A stretch of 64,000 nucleotides of DNA from assembly GCF_965363235.1 (NCBI RefSeq), contig NC_134847.1:63458439-63522438 (forward strand). Reading direction: 5' to 3'. Each line of letters opens with the position of its first letter. Positions within the stretch are counted from its first letter, which is position 1. Positions 47,801 through 58,030 of this stretch are shown piece by piece. Origin of the DNA: Mytilus galloprovincialis. Its lineage: Eukaryota > Mollusca > Bivalvia > Mytilida > Mytilidae. A program made the translations under genes and the position numbers. The notes below the pieces were generated by a model. It ran no database searches. It was not told the DNA's origin and was given only the letters and a program-made list of their open reading frames with translations.

Positions 47801-50800
47801 TAATCGGCCTTGAAAAATTGCATAATTGTGTATTAGCCAAATATCTCTCAGGTCATAGTTATGTTCCATTTAAACACACTTTTCTAGAAGAGAATTAAGT
47901 GACTTTTTATGCAATAAATGAAAAAATTGAAGTTGATTTTAGCATATTTATAAAGATATTTGTAATGCAACTATATAAATATATCGAGGAAGATTACTTA
48001 ACACAACCAATTCAAGAAATATAGGAACAAAAGCTGAAAGGTACCACATTGAGAAAATACTTCAAATTTATATAAGTGTTGGTGACAACGCAGTTTTGTG
48101 TCCACTTTGTAAACTGTAAAATTACATATTTTTAGCAACACGATTGATTCAATTTACACCGAGTACCAACTGATGATATTACGTACAGTTTCTATGACAA
48201 TTACGTAGTATCAGAAGTGAGAAAACCTGCACTACGCAACACCGAATCCACTACTAGTATGTAAAAGAGAGGCGAAAAATAGCAAAGTGATATTCAAACT
48301 CATTTGTCGAAAATAAACTGACATCGCCACTACATTACAAACTCCTTGCTTGAGACGGACACATACAGAATGTATCGGGGTTAAACATGTTGGTAACCCT
48401 CCCACCTAGCTTGCGACATTCCAATGTAAAAAAAAACATGTAAAAATCAGTTGCAAATTGCTTTTCTCAATAGACGGGTACGAAGCATAAAAAACAACTA
48501 ACATAAAAAAAAATACACAATTAAAGCACCGATATAAGAGTAGTCGAAGTTACTGAAATATAGTTCAGAGCAAATAACAACTAATACAAAAATCGTGTTC
48601 TCTTATATTAAAATATCAATCACACGTCCAACGAATTTAGCGTAAAGAAGTGATAAACAGTATGAAAATATGCATGACTTTCTACAATGACAAAATAATA
48701 ACAGAATCGGCAGCATGTAGCGTCATAGGTATTCACAACTGTACATGTATAGCTGTATATTTAGTATTTTTTTTCTTTTATCAAAGATAGAATCAGTTTG
48801 ACTAACGATGAAACAATATTTAATGATTTTTATATTATTTGACATAACATGATCGCATCTAAATTTACAGGCTCTATAAGCAACGTCAACTTAAAAATTA
48901 GGATGTGCAATCCCGTTTTTAATAAGAATTATACAGACACAACCAAACTGCCTAATCAGATCTTTGTATTTTTTTTAAATAACTTCTTAAAAGATTTATC
49001 TAATTTGTAGTAACGAAATCACCGACTTAATAATTTACTAGTTACTAGTACACATAAATAACGTTCATTTAAATAAATAAATGTCTTTAAAGACATTGGC
49101 ATATTCAATCGATCGAATTGTGATATATAAACACCTCATTTCCATTCTCAATTTTATAGAAAGCTATGGATTATTTAAAGCAAACTATTATAAAAAAAAC
49201 GGGAATTTTTAAAAACTTTTATGTAAATGTCTTCAGACGGATCTTTTCTGAATTTGGTCATAAATTATTAAATTATTACAATGTATTCATAACAACACAA
49301 GAACAAGTATGCAATTAAAGGTGCACAATTGGTGCCCATAGGAATACATACAACCTGCTAACATGCTTTTCACCTTTAGATATCATTTTGGTACAATTGT
49401 AATTATCTTTATAGATTTCCGTTTGTTAACGGTTTTCCTCTTTTACAAACTTATTGAATTAACTGACAACGTTTCAGTTTGTCATGCCTTGTTAATTGTT
49501 GACTTGGTATTTGACGAAGTGCCATAATTTATATAATGTGTCCGACATGATTGTTATAAGCGAATAAAAGTATGATTGTTTTGTTAAGAACTACTAAAAT
49601 TTAAGGAAAACCGAAAGAAAAAAATTCAAAAGTGAACATAAATAAATACCTGAAAAATCTTGAGTGCGTTCGCCAGACATCCCACTTGATCTTTAAGACT
49701 GAATACTATCGATGTTGTTTTGCCTAATCCTGATGGGCTGTAGATGCCATCAATATCATCCAAATGCTTTTATAGAATGATAAATAAAGAAGTTGAGAGT
49801 ACAAGAAACACAAGAAGATGTTAACAGGATTGTAAAGTAACAATCGAGTTGGATAAATGTGTATTGAATAGCAGTTTACAAGCTGTTAATCGTGTCGAAC
49901 ATACATAATACATATCAAATCCAGAGTACAGGCCTACATCTATGCAGGAACGGAAACCTTAAGTACATTGTATACCAATACAATCGTTGACAAATAGCAT
50001 TCTAGCACAATATGGTATTTGTTAACAACAAAAAAACAATGAAAAGATCTTCAATCTTAGATTCCAAAAGTTACATAACTTGAATGGTTAAACGAAATCA
50101 AAGCTGTAGATAGGAATGGTAGTCTAATAAAATGTAAGATGATTGGTCACCTTGGAATATTTTACCAACACAGATACGTGTTAGTTGTATCTGTTTGTAA
50201 AATTAACTATTAACAGATCAGCTTATGTATGTAAAAACAATATTAGAAAGATTTAAATGACACAAAGACATTGAAAAAGGCATCAAATGATGATGATTCG
50301 TTTTAAGGAAAACTTTTAAACATAAATATCTTTGCGTGTGGGAGTTTTCAAGCCTAATGTAAAATTCAGTTTTGTGTATAATATTATGTATTGCAATTTG
50401 AATACCATTGTCGACCTTAGGTGACCCAAATCAATAATTACAAATCTCCTAATTTACAGACAATCTTTGATGCTATCTGAATTATGGCGCCATTTCATTT
50501 GCATATAAATAGGTGGATTTGTGAACATTCTTTTTGCAGACGCAGATGAAAAAATCGTTGATTATGAAATATGTCGATATAACGTCCAAATATGTATCTC
50601 ATTTTATAATATCTTGTTGAACGACAAAAATCTTTCAAAAATATCAAATGCAATCTCAACTAGATCAGAACATGCAATTTTATCGACACATTCATAGTTA
50701 AAATTTTACAGTTCACACGTACATGTTTTAATTCTGTTTAAAATATGAATTTCATTTTCAAACCTTGAAATCGAGCAGACCTTGTTAAAGTTATGCCAAG

Positions 50801-53477
50801 GTTAGGTGTCTTAGGCATTAAAAGCTACTTGATTATCTCTATGTGTGCATTGCATTTCAATGGCTGCTGTTGGGATTCATAAAAAAACTGAACATTTCAA
50901 TAATTTTCCGAACCACACAAGACATTTACAAAACAAATTAGGACTACTTCTTCTATATATCTTTAATTTCAATAAACCATATACATGGGCTAAGACAAGA
51001 CACCTAAAAATTCAGAAGATACAAAGTACATTTAAAAATCGTTAAATATCTCTCGTAAGCACATCAAATTCTTGCTACCTTAAAAATAAGATGCTAATTA
51101 GCACTTTCAACGGTGTTTTTCTGTTCATAGTTGTCAAAGGTTTTTTTTTTTGGCTGTGTTTTATTCTTACATCTGTGTCCTCTTACATCTATACACAGAA
51201 TGTTCATCGTGTTTCTGTTGAAGACCTTGTCATGACTATGTGTTTTATCAATTATATTCTATCTCATTGTCTCATTTCATATTCTTTCATTTTGATTATA
51301 AATCAACCAGAGAGAATGCAGTCAAAAGAGTTATTAATTCATTATAAGGAATTGACTGATACACATAATTGCATTTAATTCCCTGCCATATGCACACCAT
51401 GTTGGACAATACAGCTTCGTTGCTTTTGCTAATTCAACGTAATAATAGTAAATGACCACTTTACAATAGACGTGTTAAGGGCTACATTTATATAAACGCC
51501 ATCATTGCTTTTTTTTTAAATATAACATTGATCGAATTAGCTTTCAAAAATAGATATACAATTAAAATTTATATACAAAATTACTTGCATTATCAAATGT
51601 TTTACACCAATTCGAGTTTACAAAATTTTCGTTGTTAATAGTTAATTCTATTCTACAACCATGTACTGTAACATTTAAAGCAACGTGACTGTTGTTTTGA
51701 AATAAAGAACAACATCATTGACAATCAGGTGGGTTTAAAAAAAAAAAGTGCATTTTGGTAGAAGCTCAACTGGTAATTGCGTGATAAAGGGTTCCACTTT
51801 TGACTTATTCTGTAAACTTTTGACGACTAAATGAATAAAATCACCTTTTAAACATTAGAAAAGAGAAAATAAAACTTAAATTCTAAATTTTCATAAATCA
51901 AACATTCGGTCAATCAAAAGATTTTGATATTTTTAATAAACTTTGGGGCAAAATGGGCTTTTGATTATTCGCCGAAACTTATACAAAAAACACTGAATGT
52001 AATGAAAATAAAGAGATGTGATATGATTGCCACTGATACCACTGTTCAAATGAAGGGGATGCGAGCAACTTCATGAAACTGTACGACCTTCAACAATGAG
52101 AATACTATATATCATTTAACGAGTTTGCGTTTTAACAAAAAAATGAATGAATACAAAAGCGAAACCTCACCGAGTTGAATAATACTTGTTATACATATTT
52201 ATACATGTAACTTCAACTAAACATTTAGTGTTTCTTTATGCTTGGTTCAACATAGAAACAAATGTTGTTGAAATAAACAAACAAACAAAAAGTACAATAT
52301 ATGACGTAAAATAAATGGAAATGCCAAGAAATAACTTTAAAATTTCGGTAAATATTTTTAGAGCTAAAAGATGCTTATATTTGATATGCAAATAAAAGAA
52401 ACGGACTGAAACCTATACGACCATTGGTTTTAATGTGCATAGTGGTCAGGTACACAATATTCGTGATTTATTTTACTGAATATGAAATACTAAGGTGCTG
52501 TTCTGACAACACAAAATTTATCATAACACTATCTAACAAAACAAAAAATGGAAATATGCAAAAATTTCCATTTAGACAACTATCTATAAAGACTTAAGAT
52601 GTTTCAGTTAACGTATGGCTTATTCAACAATAAACAAAACTCATAGTAATCCATGAAGGGCTCAAGCATGACAAAATGTAAGACAATTCAAGAAAACATC
52701 AACAGCCTAATTTCTGCTAAAACAACAAACAAACAGCAAATATGGCAGACATCAACCAACGACGACCACTGAATTACAGTCTCCTTACATGAATCAGACA
52801 CATATAAAAGAATGTGGTGGAGTTAAATATGTTGTTGTACGCTCTATCTATTATAACCTGGGACAGTGGTGTAACAGCAGTTTCAAAGTACAAAAAAAAA
52901 AATTCTCTCGCTATGAAGGGTTAAAATCTGGCGCTAAATGTGTCTTAATTCAGCGCTTAGATGTCCGATATTTTGATACTTTTTTTTTTACTTTGAACTG
53001 TAAAAAGACAAGATCATTTTCGTTTTCCCCTCATTATTTAAAAGATTTTTAATTAGGCGAAGTATTTAAATTACTTCAGCTGACACTGTTAAGTTTGACC
53101 ATTATACCTTCAGATTAAACCTTCAAGTTTATCTAAATCCAGTAAGCAAATGTTATCATTAAAAAACGACTTACCTCAAGATCAGAAATTTCATTAATAG
53201 ATTGTGCAGATATACTTTTGCATCGCCTTTTCCTCCTGAAATTTTCCACTTTTGCAAATTGATTTCGCTTAACAACTTCGTCAGCTTTCACATTTTCGGG
53301 CTTCACAAATTGGTCAACTTTTACATGTTCTGGCTTCACAACATGGTCGACTTTCACAAACTGATCATTTTTACCAACATGTTCTATTTTTCCAACTTCC
53401 TTTTTCTCTATTCCGTTTTGCATCACTTCTGGGCCGCAAAATGCTGAATTTTTCAATGCGGCCTTATAAGCTTCCAT
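35588..53477 (-). CDS. TPH: Tryptophan 5-hydroxylase, complete 13-exon coding region (577 aa)
   Basis: This is a cytosolic iron- and tetrahydrobiopterin-dependent enzyme converting tryptophan to 5-hydroxytryptophan, the first and limiting step to serotonin. Coding exons, in order: 53175-53477, 49650-49766, 47112-47316, 46399-46505, 42809-42876, 40999-41049, 40282-40380, 39809-39855, 39467-39602, 38740-38866, 38393-38488, 37882-38015, 35588-35831. All have AG/GT borders and matching phases. The order is a lysine-rich N-terminus (1-101), ACT-like regulatory domain (about 115-205), catalytic domain (about 220-510) and C-terminal helix. Iron ligands are His382 and His387 (HELLGH) and Glu427, with spacing as in human TPH1. 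Phe423, four residues before the Glu, plus [15 protein letters not shown] and [14 protein letters not shown] mark it as TPH rather than tyrosine or phenylalanine hydroxylase, which have Trp there. The ATG at 53477 is the only in-frame ATG after the upstream stop. It is longer than vertebrate TPH1 (444) mainly at the N-terminus. Confidence 0.95.
36190..36940 (+). repeat. Two copies of dispersed repeat family B in TPH intron 12
   Basis: Copies at about 36190-36385 and 36755-36940 share the CATATTCCTGACTTG and ACAGGCATTTTC blocks, each after an AAAAATACxGxACxxCGAGG start. Both are on the plus strand, opposite to the gene. Confidence 0.7.
37060..37415 (-). repeat. Dispersed repeat family B, inverted copy in TPH intron 12
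   Basis: TGTGTGTTACATTTTAATGT, GTTTCCCTCAGTTTTAGTTT, CATCGATTTACGCGTTTTGA and GCGGTATACTACTGTTGCCT are the reverse complement of the 5' part of the copy at 63770. Confidence 0.75.
37882..38015 (-). CDS. TPH: TPH exon 12
   Basis: It encodes [44 protein letters not shown]. The [15 protein letters not shown] block is typical of TPH. Confidence 0.96.
38393..38488 (-). CDS. TPH: TPH exon 11: third iron ligand
   Basis: It encodes [20 protein letters not shown] then [12 protein letters not shown]. Glu427 is the third iron ligand and Phe423 the tryptophan-hydroxylase-type residue. Confidence 0.97.
38740..38866 (-). CDS. TPH: TPH exon 10: HELLGH iron site
   Basis: It encodes [42 protein letters not shown]. 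His382 and His387 of HELLGH are two of the three iron ligands. Confidence 0.97.
39355..39412 (+). repeat. Short dispersed repeat just past the TPH exon 9 donor
   Basis: GAATGTGTCAAAGAGACAAC and AACCCG match, inverted, CGGGTTGTTGTCTCTTTGAC at about 60799-60818 and GTCTCTTTGACACATTCCC near 21030-21050. Confidence 0.55.
39467..39602 (-). CDS. TPH: TPH exon 9: pterin and substrate pocket
   Basis: It encodes (E)[38 protein letters not shown] and PLYTPE. The RPVAGYL and CTQYIRH boxes are hallmarks of aromatic amino acid hydroxylases. The donor CC|GTATGT sits beside a repeat fragment (about 39355-39410). Confidence 0.96.
39809..39855 (-). CDS. TPH: TPH exon 8
   Basis: This 47-bp exon encodes (R)[15 protein letters not shown], matching REDNIPQLEDVSNFLK of TPH1. 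Phases 2 in, 1 out. Confidence 0.95.
40282..40380 (-). CDS. TPH: TPH exon 7
   Basis: It encodes [20 protein letters not shown] then [12 protein letters not shown], matching [20 protein letters not shown] of TPH1. Confidence 0.96.
   Translation of the reverse strand, partial: GNCFHGADEAVSFTRMSRIFKKYSSANRILWI
40640..40825 (+). repeat. Dispersed repeat family C, diverged copy in TPH intron 6 region
   Basis: GAATCTCCCTCATGGGTAGC, GGATTTTGCCGTTATG and GAAATATGGTACCGTT follow the order seen at 33100-33290. Confidence 0.45.
40999..41049 (-). CDS. TPH: TPH exon 6
   Basis: It encodes (Y)[16 protein letters not shown] with the first two bases of Trp284, matching [17 protein letters not shown] of TPH1. 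Confidence 0.95.
41969..42130. repeat. 81-bp tandem duplication in TPH intron 5
   Basis: GGTTCTAGAAGGTTTAAT starts at 41969 and at 42050. The copies are nearly identical through CACACAAAAGCAG. Confidence 0.92.
42468..42529. repeat. 62-bp hairpin in TPH intron 5
   Basis: TTTAAAATGTAGAACTCGGA(TTT) at 42468-42490 pairs with its inverse at 42507-42529 with one mismatch, around a 16-base loop. Confidence 0.85.
42809..42876 (-). CDS. TPH: TPH exon 5
   Basis: It encodes [20 protein letters not shown] then YK (residues 245-266), matching [20 protein letters not shown] of TPH1. It ends in phase 2 at TA|GTAAGT. Confidence 0.95.
44000..46327. mobile_element. 2.3-kb long inverted repeat (foldback-like) in TPH intron 4
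   Basis: The left arm is 44000-45089 and the right arm 45221-46327, with a 131-bp spacer. The outer ends are CGGAAACCCGGTTGAAATAG and its inverse CTATTTCAACTGGGTTTCCG; the inner ends are GTAGAATCCTGACTG and CAGTCAGGATTCTAC. Arms are about 1.1 kb, similar along their whole length with scattered differences and small gaps. Within each arm two subunits share TCTTTCAAGTTGGATGA and TCTGCCCTTCCA. No transposase and no clear target duplication were seen. It is the intron sequence closest to the exon 4 donor. Confidence 0.85.
46399..46505 (-). CDS. TPH: TPH exon 4: start of the catalytic domain
   Basis: It encodes residues 209-244, [20 protein letters not shown] then [10 protein letters not shown]. 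The donor CATCCG|GTATGT lies 72 bases before a 2.3-kb inverted repeat in the following intron. Confidence 0.96.
47112..47316 (-). CDS. TPH: TPH exon 3: ACT-like regulatory domain
   Basis: It encodes residues 141-208, with [20 protein letters not shown] and [11 protein letters not shown], matching HVNLLHIESRKSKRRNS of TPH1. A proline-rich linker, [12 protein letters not shown], follows. Confidence 0.95.
48265..48480 (+). repeat. Dispersed repeat family A, 3' half, in TPH intron 2
   Basis: CATTACAAACTCCTTGCTTG, AATGTATCGGGGTTAAACAT and ATGTAAAAATCAGTTGCAAA follow the order of the 14559-14990 copy. It is preceded by a reverse-transcriptase-tail fragment, AAGAGAGGCGAAAAATAGC. Confidence 0.7.
49650..49766 (-). 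CDS. TPH: TPH exon 2: start of the regulatory domain
   Basis: It encodes residues 102-140, ending [20 protein letters not shown] then IFQ. It matches the ASLIFSLKNEVGGLIKALKI region of human TPH1. Both ends are phase 0. Confidence 0.93.
52010..52890 (+). repeat. Two partial family A copies in TPH intron 1
   Basis: 52017-52110 carries GATGTGATATGATTGCC and CGACCTTCAACAATGAG. 52590-52890 carries TCAACAATAAACAAAAC, ACGACCACTGAATTACAGTC and TATAACCTGGGACAGTGG. At 52930-52965, GGCGCTAAATGTG and CAGCGCTTAGATGTCC resemble the GCGC subterminal motif of the 7022 element. Confidence 0.65.
53175..53477 (-). CDS. TPH: TPH exon 1: lysine/valine repeat N-terminus
   Basis: It encodes residues 1-101, starting [13 protein letters not shown]. 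Residues about 40-85 form imperfect 10-11-residue repeats of the type VKVDxxVKPEx ([33 protein letters not shown]). [14 protein letters not shown] follows, a basic stretch before serines like the phosphorylated N-terminal sites of other aromatic hydroxylases. The donor is CTTGAG|GTAAGT. The open frame extends 11 codons upstream without an ATG, then a stop. Confidence 0.8.
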
Positions 53478-53519
53478 ACAATTACCCAGTTTTGGTTTTT
53501 GAGATTTCAACGTTAATTC

Positions 53520-54625
53520 ATGAAATTATTTCGAGCAGTTAAAATGTAAGACAGTCCGTCTGGTTTCCAAATTGAGGAGCTTAGTCTTTTCGGAATAGTT
53601 TGATTTGCAAGTCAAATTTTGAATTAGATATAGAATTGGCCAGCGTCTCCTCAAATAGGCATCTATTTAGTTACAGTTGAATGTTTCTATTTATATGTAG
53701 AGTGGTTCAATACATTGTGAAACGACGAATTAATTATCATTTTACTTGTGTAGGAAGGTTTTTGAGTATTATGTCAAACCCACATTATTGTATGAGTATT
53801 TAGGTATAGTTGTACTATCATCTGTCAAGCTTCTTTTATTTATTGCACACTTATTTTATCATACAAAGAAAGTGTAAATGAAAAATAGATATTTACTGTT
53901 TTGTTTATCACAGACATCAAATCTGTATATAAAAAAATACAAACCGTTTAATATTGTTAACGTGATTTTTGTCATTATTAAATCGTTTTCTACTTTCAGG
54001 TAATAACATGAGTACGATAAATTATTACAATTATTACACTTTTTTTATTGTATAATTAGCGGATTGGCCTCTCCTAACACTTTATTAGGAAATCTAGTGT
54101 GAAACAACTCTCGTCGCATGTCACAGTCTTTTAAAACCAAAATAAACTCATGTTCGCACTATTGTAAAAAAACAAAAAACAAAAAAACAAACTTCCATAA
54201 TTCCATATTAAATGTTAAGCAGTTAGAAAAGATAACGTGAAGAACTATTTTACAATAAGACGAAATTATAATTCTATGCAAATCAGGTACAAGATATTCA
54301 AATTATTGGTATATTATTAGCTTTGATTGGTTCAATTAGATTAAACATTTTGAAAGGACAACAACCAAGAACAGAAGCGAAATTAAAAGTATTGTAAACA
54401 GGAACAATTATAGCACTGTGTGACAACATAAAACAACAGAAATAATAATTAAAACAACAAAAAATATAAATATTGTAGACAATAGATTAAATATCTTATT
54501 AAAAAGTCTTGCAAAAAACAACTTAGATAAAACTTAATGTACATTAACATTATTTGTAAAATAGCATAAGGTTAAATAAAAAAAGACCGTTACGTATGAA
54601 TGTGCCAGTCTATTAGGAATAATGA
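53520..54625. other. Upstream flank of TPH
   Basis: No upstream exon, TATA box at a fitting distance or other gene was recognised. The transcription start cannot be placed from sequence alone. Confidence 0.4.
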
Positions 54626-54630
54626 GATAC

Positions 54631-54793
54631 CAGTGGCGGATCCAGAACTAATCCTAAAGGGGGGGGGGGGCGCTGACTGACCTAAGGGGGGCCCACTCCA
54701 GTCATGCTTCAATGATTCCCTATATAATCAACCAAATTTTTCCCACGAAAGGGGGGGGGGACGGGCCCCCAGGCCCCCCTGGATCCGCCTATG
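54631..54793. mobile_element. 163-bp MITE with CAGTGGCGGATCCAG ends and 5-bp target duplication
   Basis: It begins CAGTGGCGGATCCAG and ends CTGGATCCGCCTATG. GATAC flanks both sides (54626-54630 and 54794-54798). The interior has G and C runs that can pair. A second copy is at 59746-59905. Confidence 0.9.
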
Positions 54794-55028
54794 GATACTG
54801 TTAAAAGAATCATTATATAATTACATTAGATGTATGTTTCATTATAATACTTTATTCTGATTGGCTAACTGCACATCACGTGTTATTCCTTAAGCAATTG
54901 CATTACTCAATAAAACTTATCATTCATGATAACACGTGGTCCCAAAATAAAGTTCACAGGTGAATTAAATACAAAAAATATAAAATTCGTGTTTTTCTGA
55001 TCATAGCTAAAAAATGTAATTATAAGTA

Positions 55029-55167
55029 TTGAATGCTTCTTTTTGTAACTTCATAGGGTTGTAAAAGCGTTGACCTTGCGCACATTTTTAGAATGAAGCG
55101 CTTCCGCGCTTCATACAAAATGTACTTCGGTCAACGCTTTTACACCCTAGAAAAAGAAGCATTCAAG
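55029..55167. repeat. Palindromic hairpin ~139 bp
   Basis: TTGAATGCTTCTTTTTG and TTGTAAAAGCGTTGACC on the left pair with GGTCAACGCTTTTACA and GAAAAAGAAGCATTCAA on the right. GAAGCGC/GCGCTTC forms a second small stem in the centre. Confidence 0.8.
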
Positions 55168-55679
55168 TCTTAAATACAGTACCGGTAAGTGACATATTTT
55201 TTTTTAAATATTTGTATTGGGAAAAATTTAGATCTAATAATTAAATTAATTTATTGCATTGAAAATACATTTATTTGTTAGTAGTGTTTTAAAAGTACAG
55301 TCACACGTTTCAATCATCATTTATTATTAATCATCTTCATTTTATCTGTGTTATCTATAAAATAGATGCGCGAAAATGTAATCAAAAGCTGCGCACAAAT
55401 ATAAAAATAATTGAACCCAAATGCACGCATATGTAATGCGCCCGAAATCTGTACAATGAAAAAAAAAAATGAAATGTTTTGTAGGAGCTGTATCATCAAA
55501 AAGGGGTGACTAAAATGAATAACTGACGAAACCTTTTGAGCCTTTGTCTTTTATAGTTTCTTATTTCAAATTATGAAAAAGTGGTAAACTTTGAACTCAC
55601 TTTCAGTAACTGCGAGTAATCTTATTTCGGTGCTTTGTGTCTATTATTTTAATCTTAGTTGTTTGTGTGCTACATACCA

Positions 55680-56080
55680 TTTTTGAGTTGAGCCAATTGC
55701 AACTGATTTTTAAGGTTTGTTTTATGATGTTCTGTTAAACCATTGTCTTAAGTTAGTGGAAGGTTGAGCGCCCAGAAAAATGTTGTCACTCACCAAATTC
55801 TTTATTGGCCATATCAAGAGCCAGAAGTTCAGTGGTTGTCGTTGGTTCATGTCTCATATTTGTATTTTTTAATAATTGCTTTTGTTATGATTTAGGCCGT
55901 TAGATTTCTTGTATGAATTGTTGAACACATATTTCAAGTCGGGGTCCTTTGAAGCCCACTAAACAATATTTTCAAAAACATTTTTGAGGGTCATACGGGG
56001 CGATCAATTGCTTACATTAACTTCAATTGGGAACTCTGGTGGATATTTGTCTCATTGCCAATGAAACCGTATTTCTTATT
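55680..56080 (-). repeat. Dispersed repeat family A, inverted diverged copy
   Basis: AAGTTCAGTGGTTGTCGTTG, TAGGCCGTTAGATTTCTTGT and GGATATTTGTCTCATTGCCA are reverse-complement matches to the 14559 copy. Confidence 0.55.
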
Positions 56081-57764
56081 TTTATACTGGACGTATTATG
56101 GTACACCGTTGTCCGTCTGCCCGTCCTCAACATGTCGGACATTAACTCAAAAACGCTTTAACCAATTTGATTGTTTATATCTATTGACGTGTGCTCCCTT
56201 TCCTTTTCCTTTTTTTTTTTTTTTTTTTTTATATATATAACGTTGCCAAGTTCTTGGGTTTTATTGTTAAAAAAGGGGAGGATTTTCCAGTTTTCGGACA
56301 ATTACCCCAAAACGCATAAAACTTTAATAGATAATTTATATCTATTGAAGTAAGCTCACTTTCGTTTTCTATAAATGTTAGATTCTATGTTTCAGAGTTA
56401 TGGGATTTTATTCATAAAAAGGGGGAATTTTCCAGTTTTCGGGCAATAAAACAAAAATGCTTTCAGCAGATCTCATTAAATCTATGTGAATCGTTATATT
56501 GACGTAAACTCTCTTTCAATTTTCATGAATTTCTGATTTGACATTGAGAAGTGATTGAACTTCATTATAAGAAAACGCGACGGGCGTATCATGCGCTCAT
56601 AGAGCAGCTGTTTATTACATTTTAACGACCTAAATATTTGAAATGAAACATCACTTTTAAAACGGAGTTGATTAATTATTTGGATGTTGTTTGAAATAAG
56701 CACATACGCGATCGTTAATTAATTCCGCAAGTACCAGCACCATGACGGGGTTTCTATGTTAGTTTTGAAAGGATGTGATCAAGTTTTATCTTATTATTCA
56801 TATGTAAATCATTTAAAAGTGTATTTGAATTAAAGAGAAAAAAGAACAAAAATGAAGAAAAAATAACCAATATGGTCCTATCTGCACGTATTCATGCAAA
56901 TTCTAGGAACTTCGCTAAAAATATTGTTATATCAATGTAACTAAATCGATATCTTAAGAACAAATATAGAAAGACTAAACCCTGGTATTAAGGGATAGAA
57001 TAAAACTTCCCAGAATCATTCATTTATTCAAATAGTATGGTTATTTTATGTCAAAATAAGATCAATCCTAAATATTATTGTACAAACAAGGCAATAAAAT
57101 GAGACTCCATTCATGACAATGTCATTTGTTTCATTCATACGTTATACCATGTGTTAGTATTACTTATTTCCATATATGGCAGTAAATGGCAGTTTTTTTT
57201 TTATTATTATATAAAAATGGTACCCAAAACAATAATTATAATACCCGTTGCTATCAAGTAATTAGACAACATCATATTTACATGTACAGGCACATCTTTA
57301 AATTGTGTTTTGCAACTTTATATATATAGAAAGAGAAAATATAAAATAAACAAACATAAGACGAGAACGGTAATTAGCGGCGTTTTGCATTTGCGCCGAT
57401 CTGCATTTCATTTGCGCCGATTTTTTCTTTCATTTGCGCCGATTTTTTTTTTCATTTGCGCCGATTTTTTTTACAGGTAAATAACAGGTAAATTACAGGT
57501 GAAATGATATAAGAAGATGTGGTATGGGTGCCAATGAGACAACTCTCCATCCCAGTAATGTTATTTTCATTTATCATTAAAGAACTCTTCCGTTAGCCAG
57601 TTGTACATATGTTATGAATTGTCAATCATAACATGTATATAACTTGTCTCTTGCTTAAAATCAAGAAATAAAAACCTAAGATAAAAGCACTTTGTTTATA
57701 CTAAAATGACAAATTAAAAATATATGTACCGCATTCAAATCCATAAAAACGGAATACATTCAAA

Positions 57765-57923
57765 TCATAAATCTGTTCTTGCCGAGTATGTATAGGCAAC
57801 ACATCTAATATATTCCTTTCTTATGATTTCGTCTCTTCTATATTTGGCGTAATTGTCGATAACGAAGGCCATCTTTCCTTTGTCTGGCATACGTACTGGT
57901 GGGGGTATTTCTAGAGTTCGCAT
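57765..57923 (-). pseudogene. FLYWCH-like zinc-finger N-terminal fragment
   Basis: The frame runs ATG to TGA over 52 codons on the minus strand and includes MAFVIDNYAKYRRDEIIRKE then YIRCVAYTYSART. FLYWCH fingers follow the plan hydrophobic-x-D-x-Y-x-Y-R-x-D, then W-x-C, then C-x-A-R. Here the YxKYRRD, RCV and xAR elements are visible, but the Trp and the second Cys positions read Ile and Ser. FLYWCH domains commonly sit in front of MULE transposase domains. It is short, degenerate and probably the front of a lost transposase gene. Recognition is by eye. Confidence 0.4.
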
Positions 57924-57931
57924 TTTCTCGC

Positions 57932-58030
57932 AAGGAAGCTATTAAACCAAGAGTTCCAAATGGTGAAGTTGAAATCATCCCTTCGTTAATTTTATGGACG
58001 CCATCACGAATTGGTTGACCGTTATGGAAT
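57932..58030 (+). repeat. Reverse-transcriptase element C-terminal fragment inside the Mutator-like element
   Basis: AAGGAAGCTATTAAACCAAG and CGCCATCACGAATTGGTTGA match the copies at 6060 and 30635. It is an old broken fragment. Confidence 0.5.

Noticed and set aside
53202-53447. 81-codon plus-strand frame over TPH exon 1
   Set aside because: It is the antisense shadow of the repeat-rich first exon, which has splice sites and conserved continuation on the minus strand.
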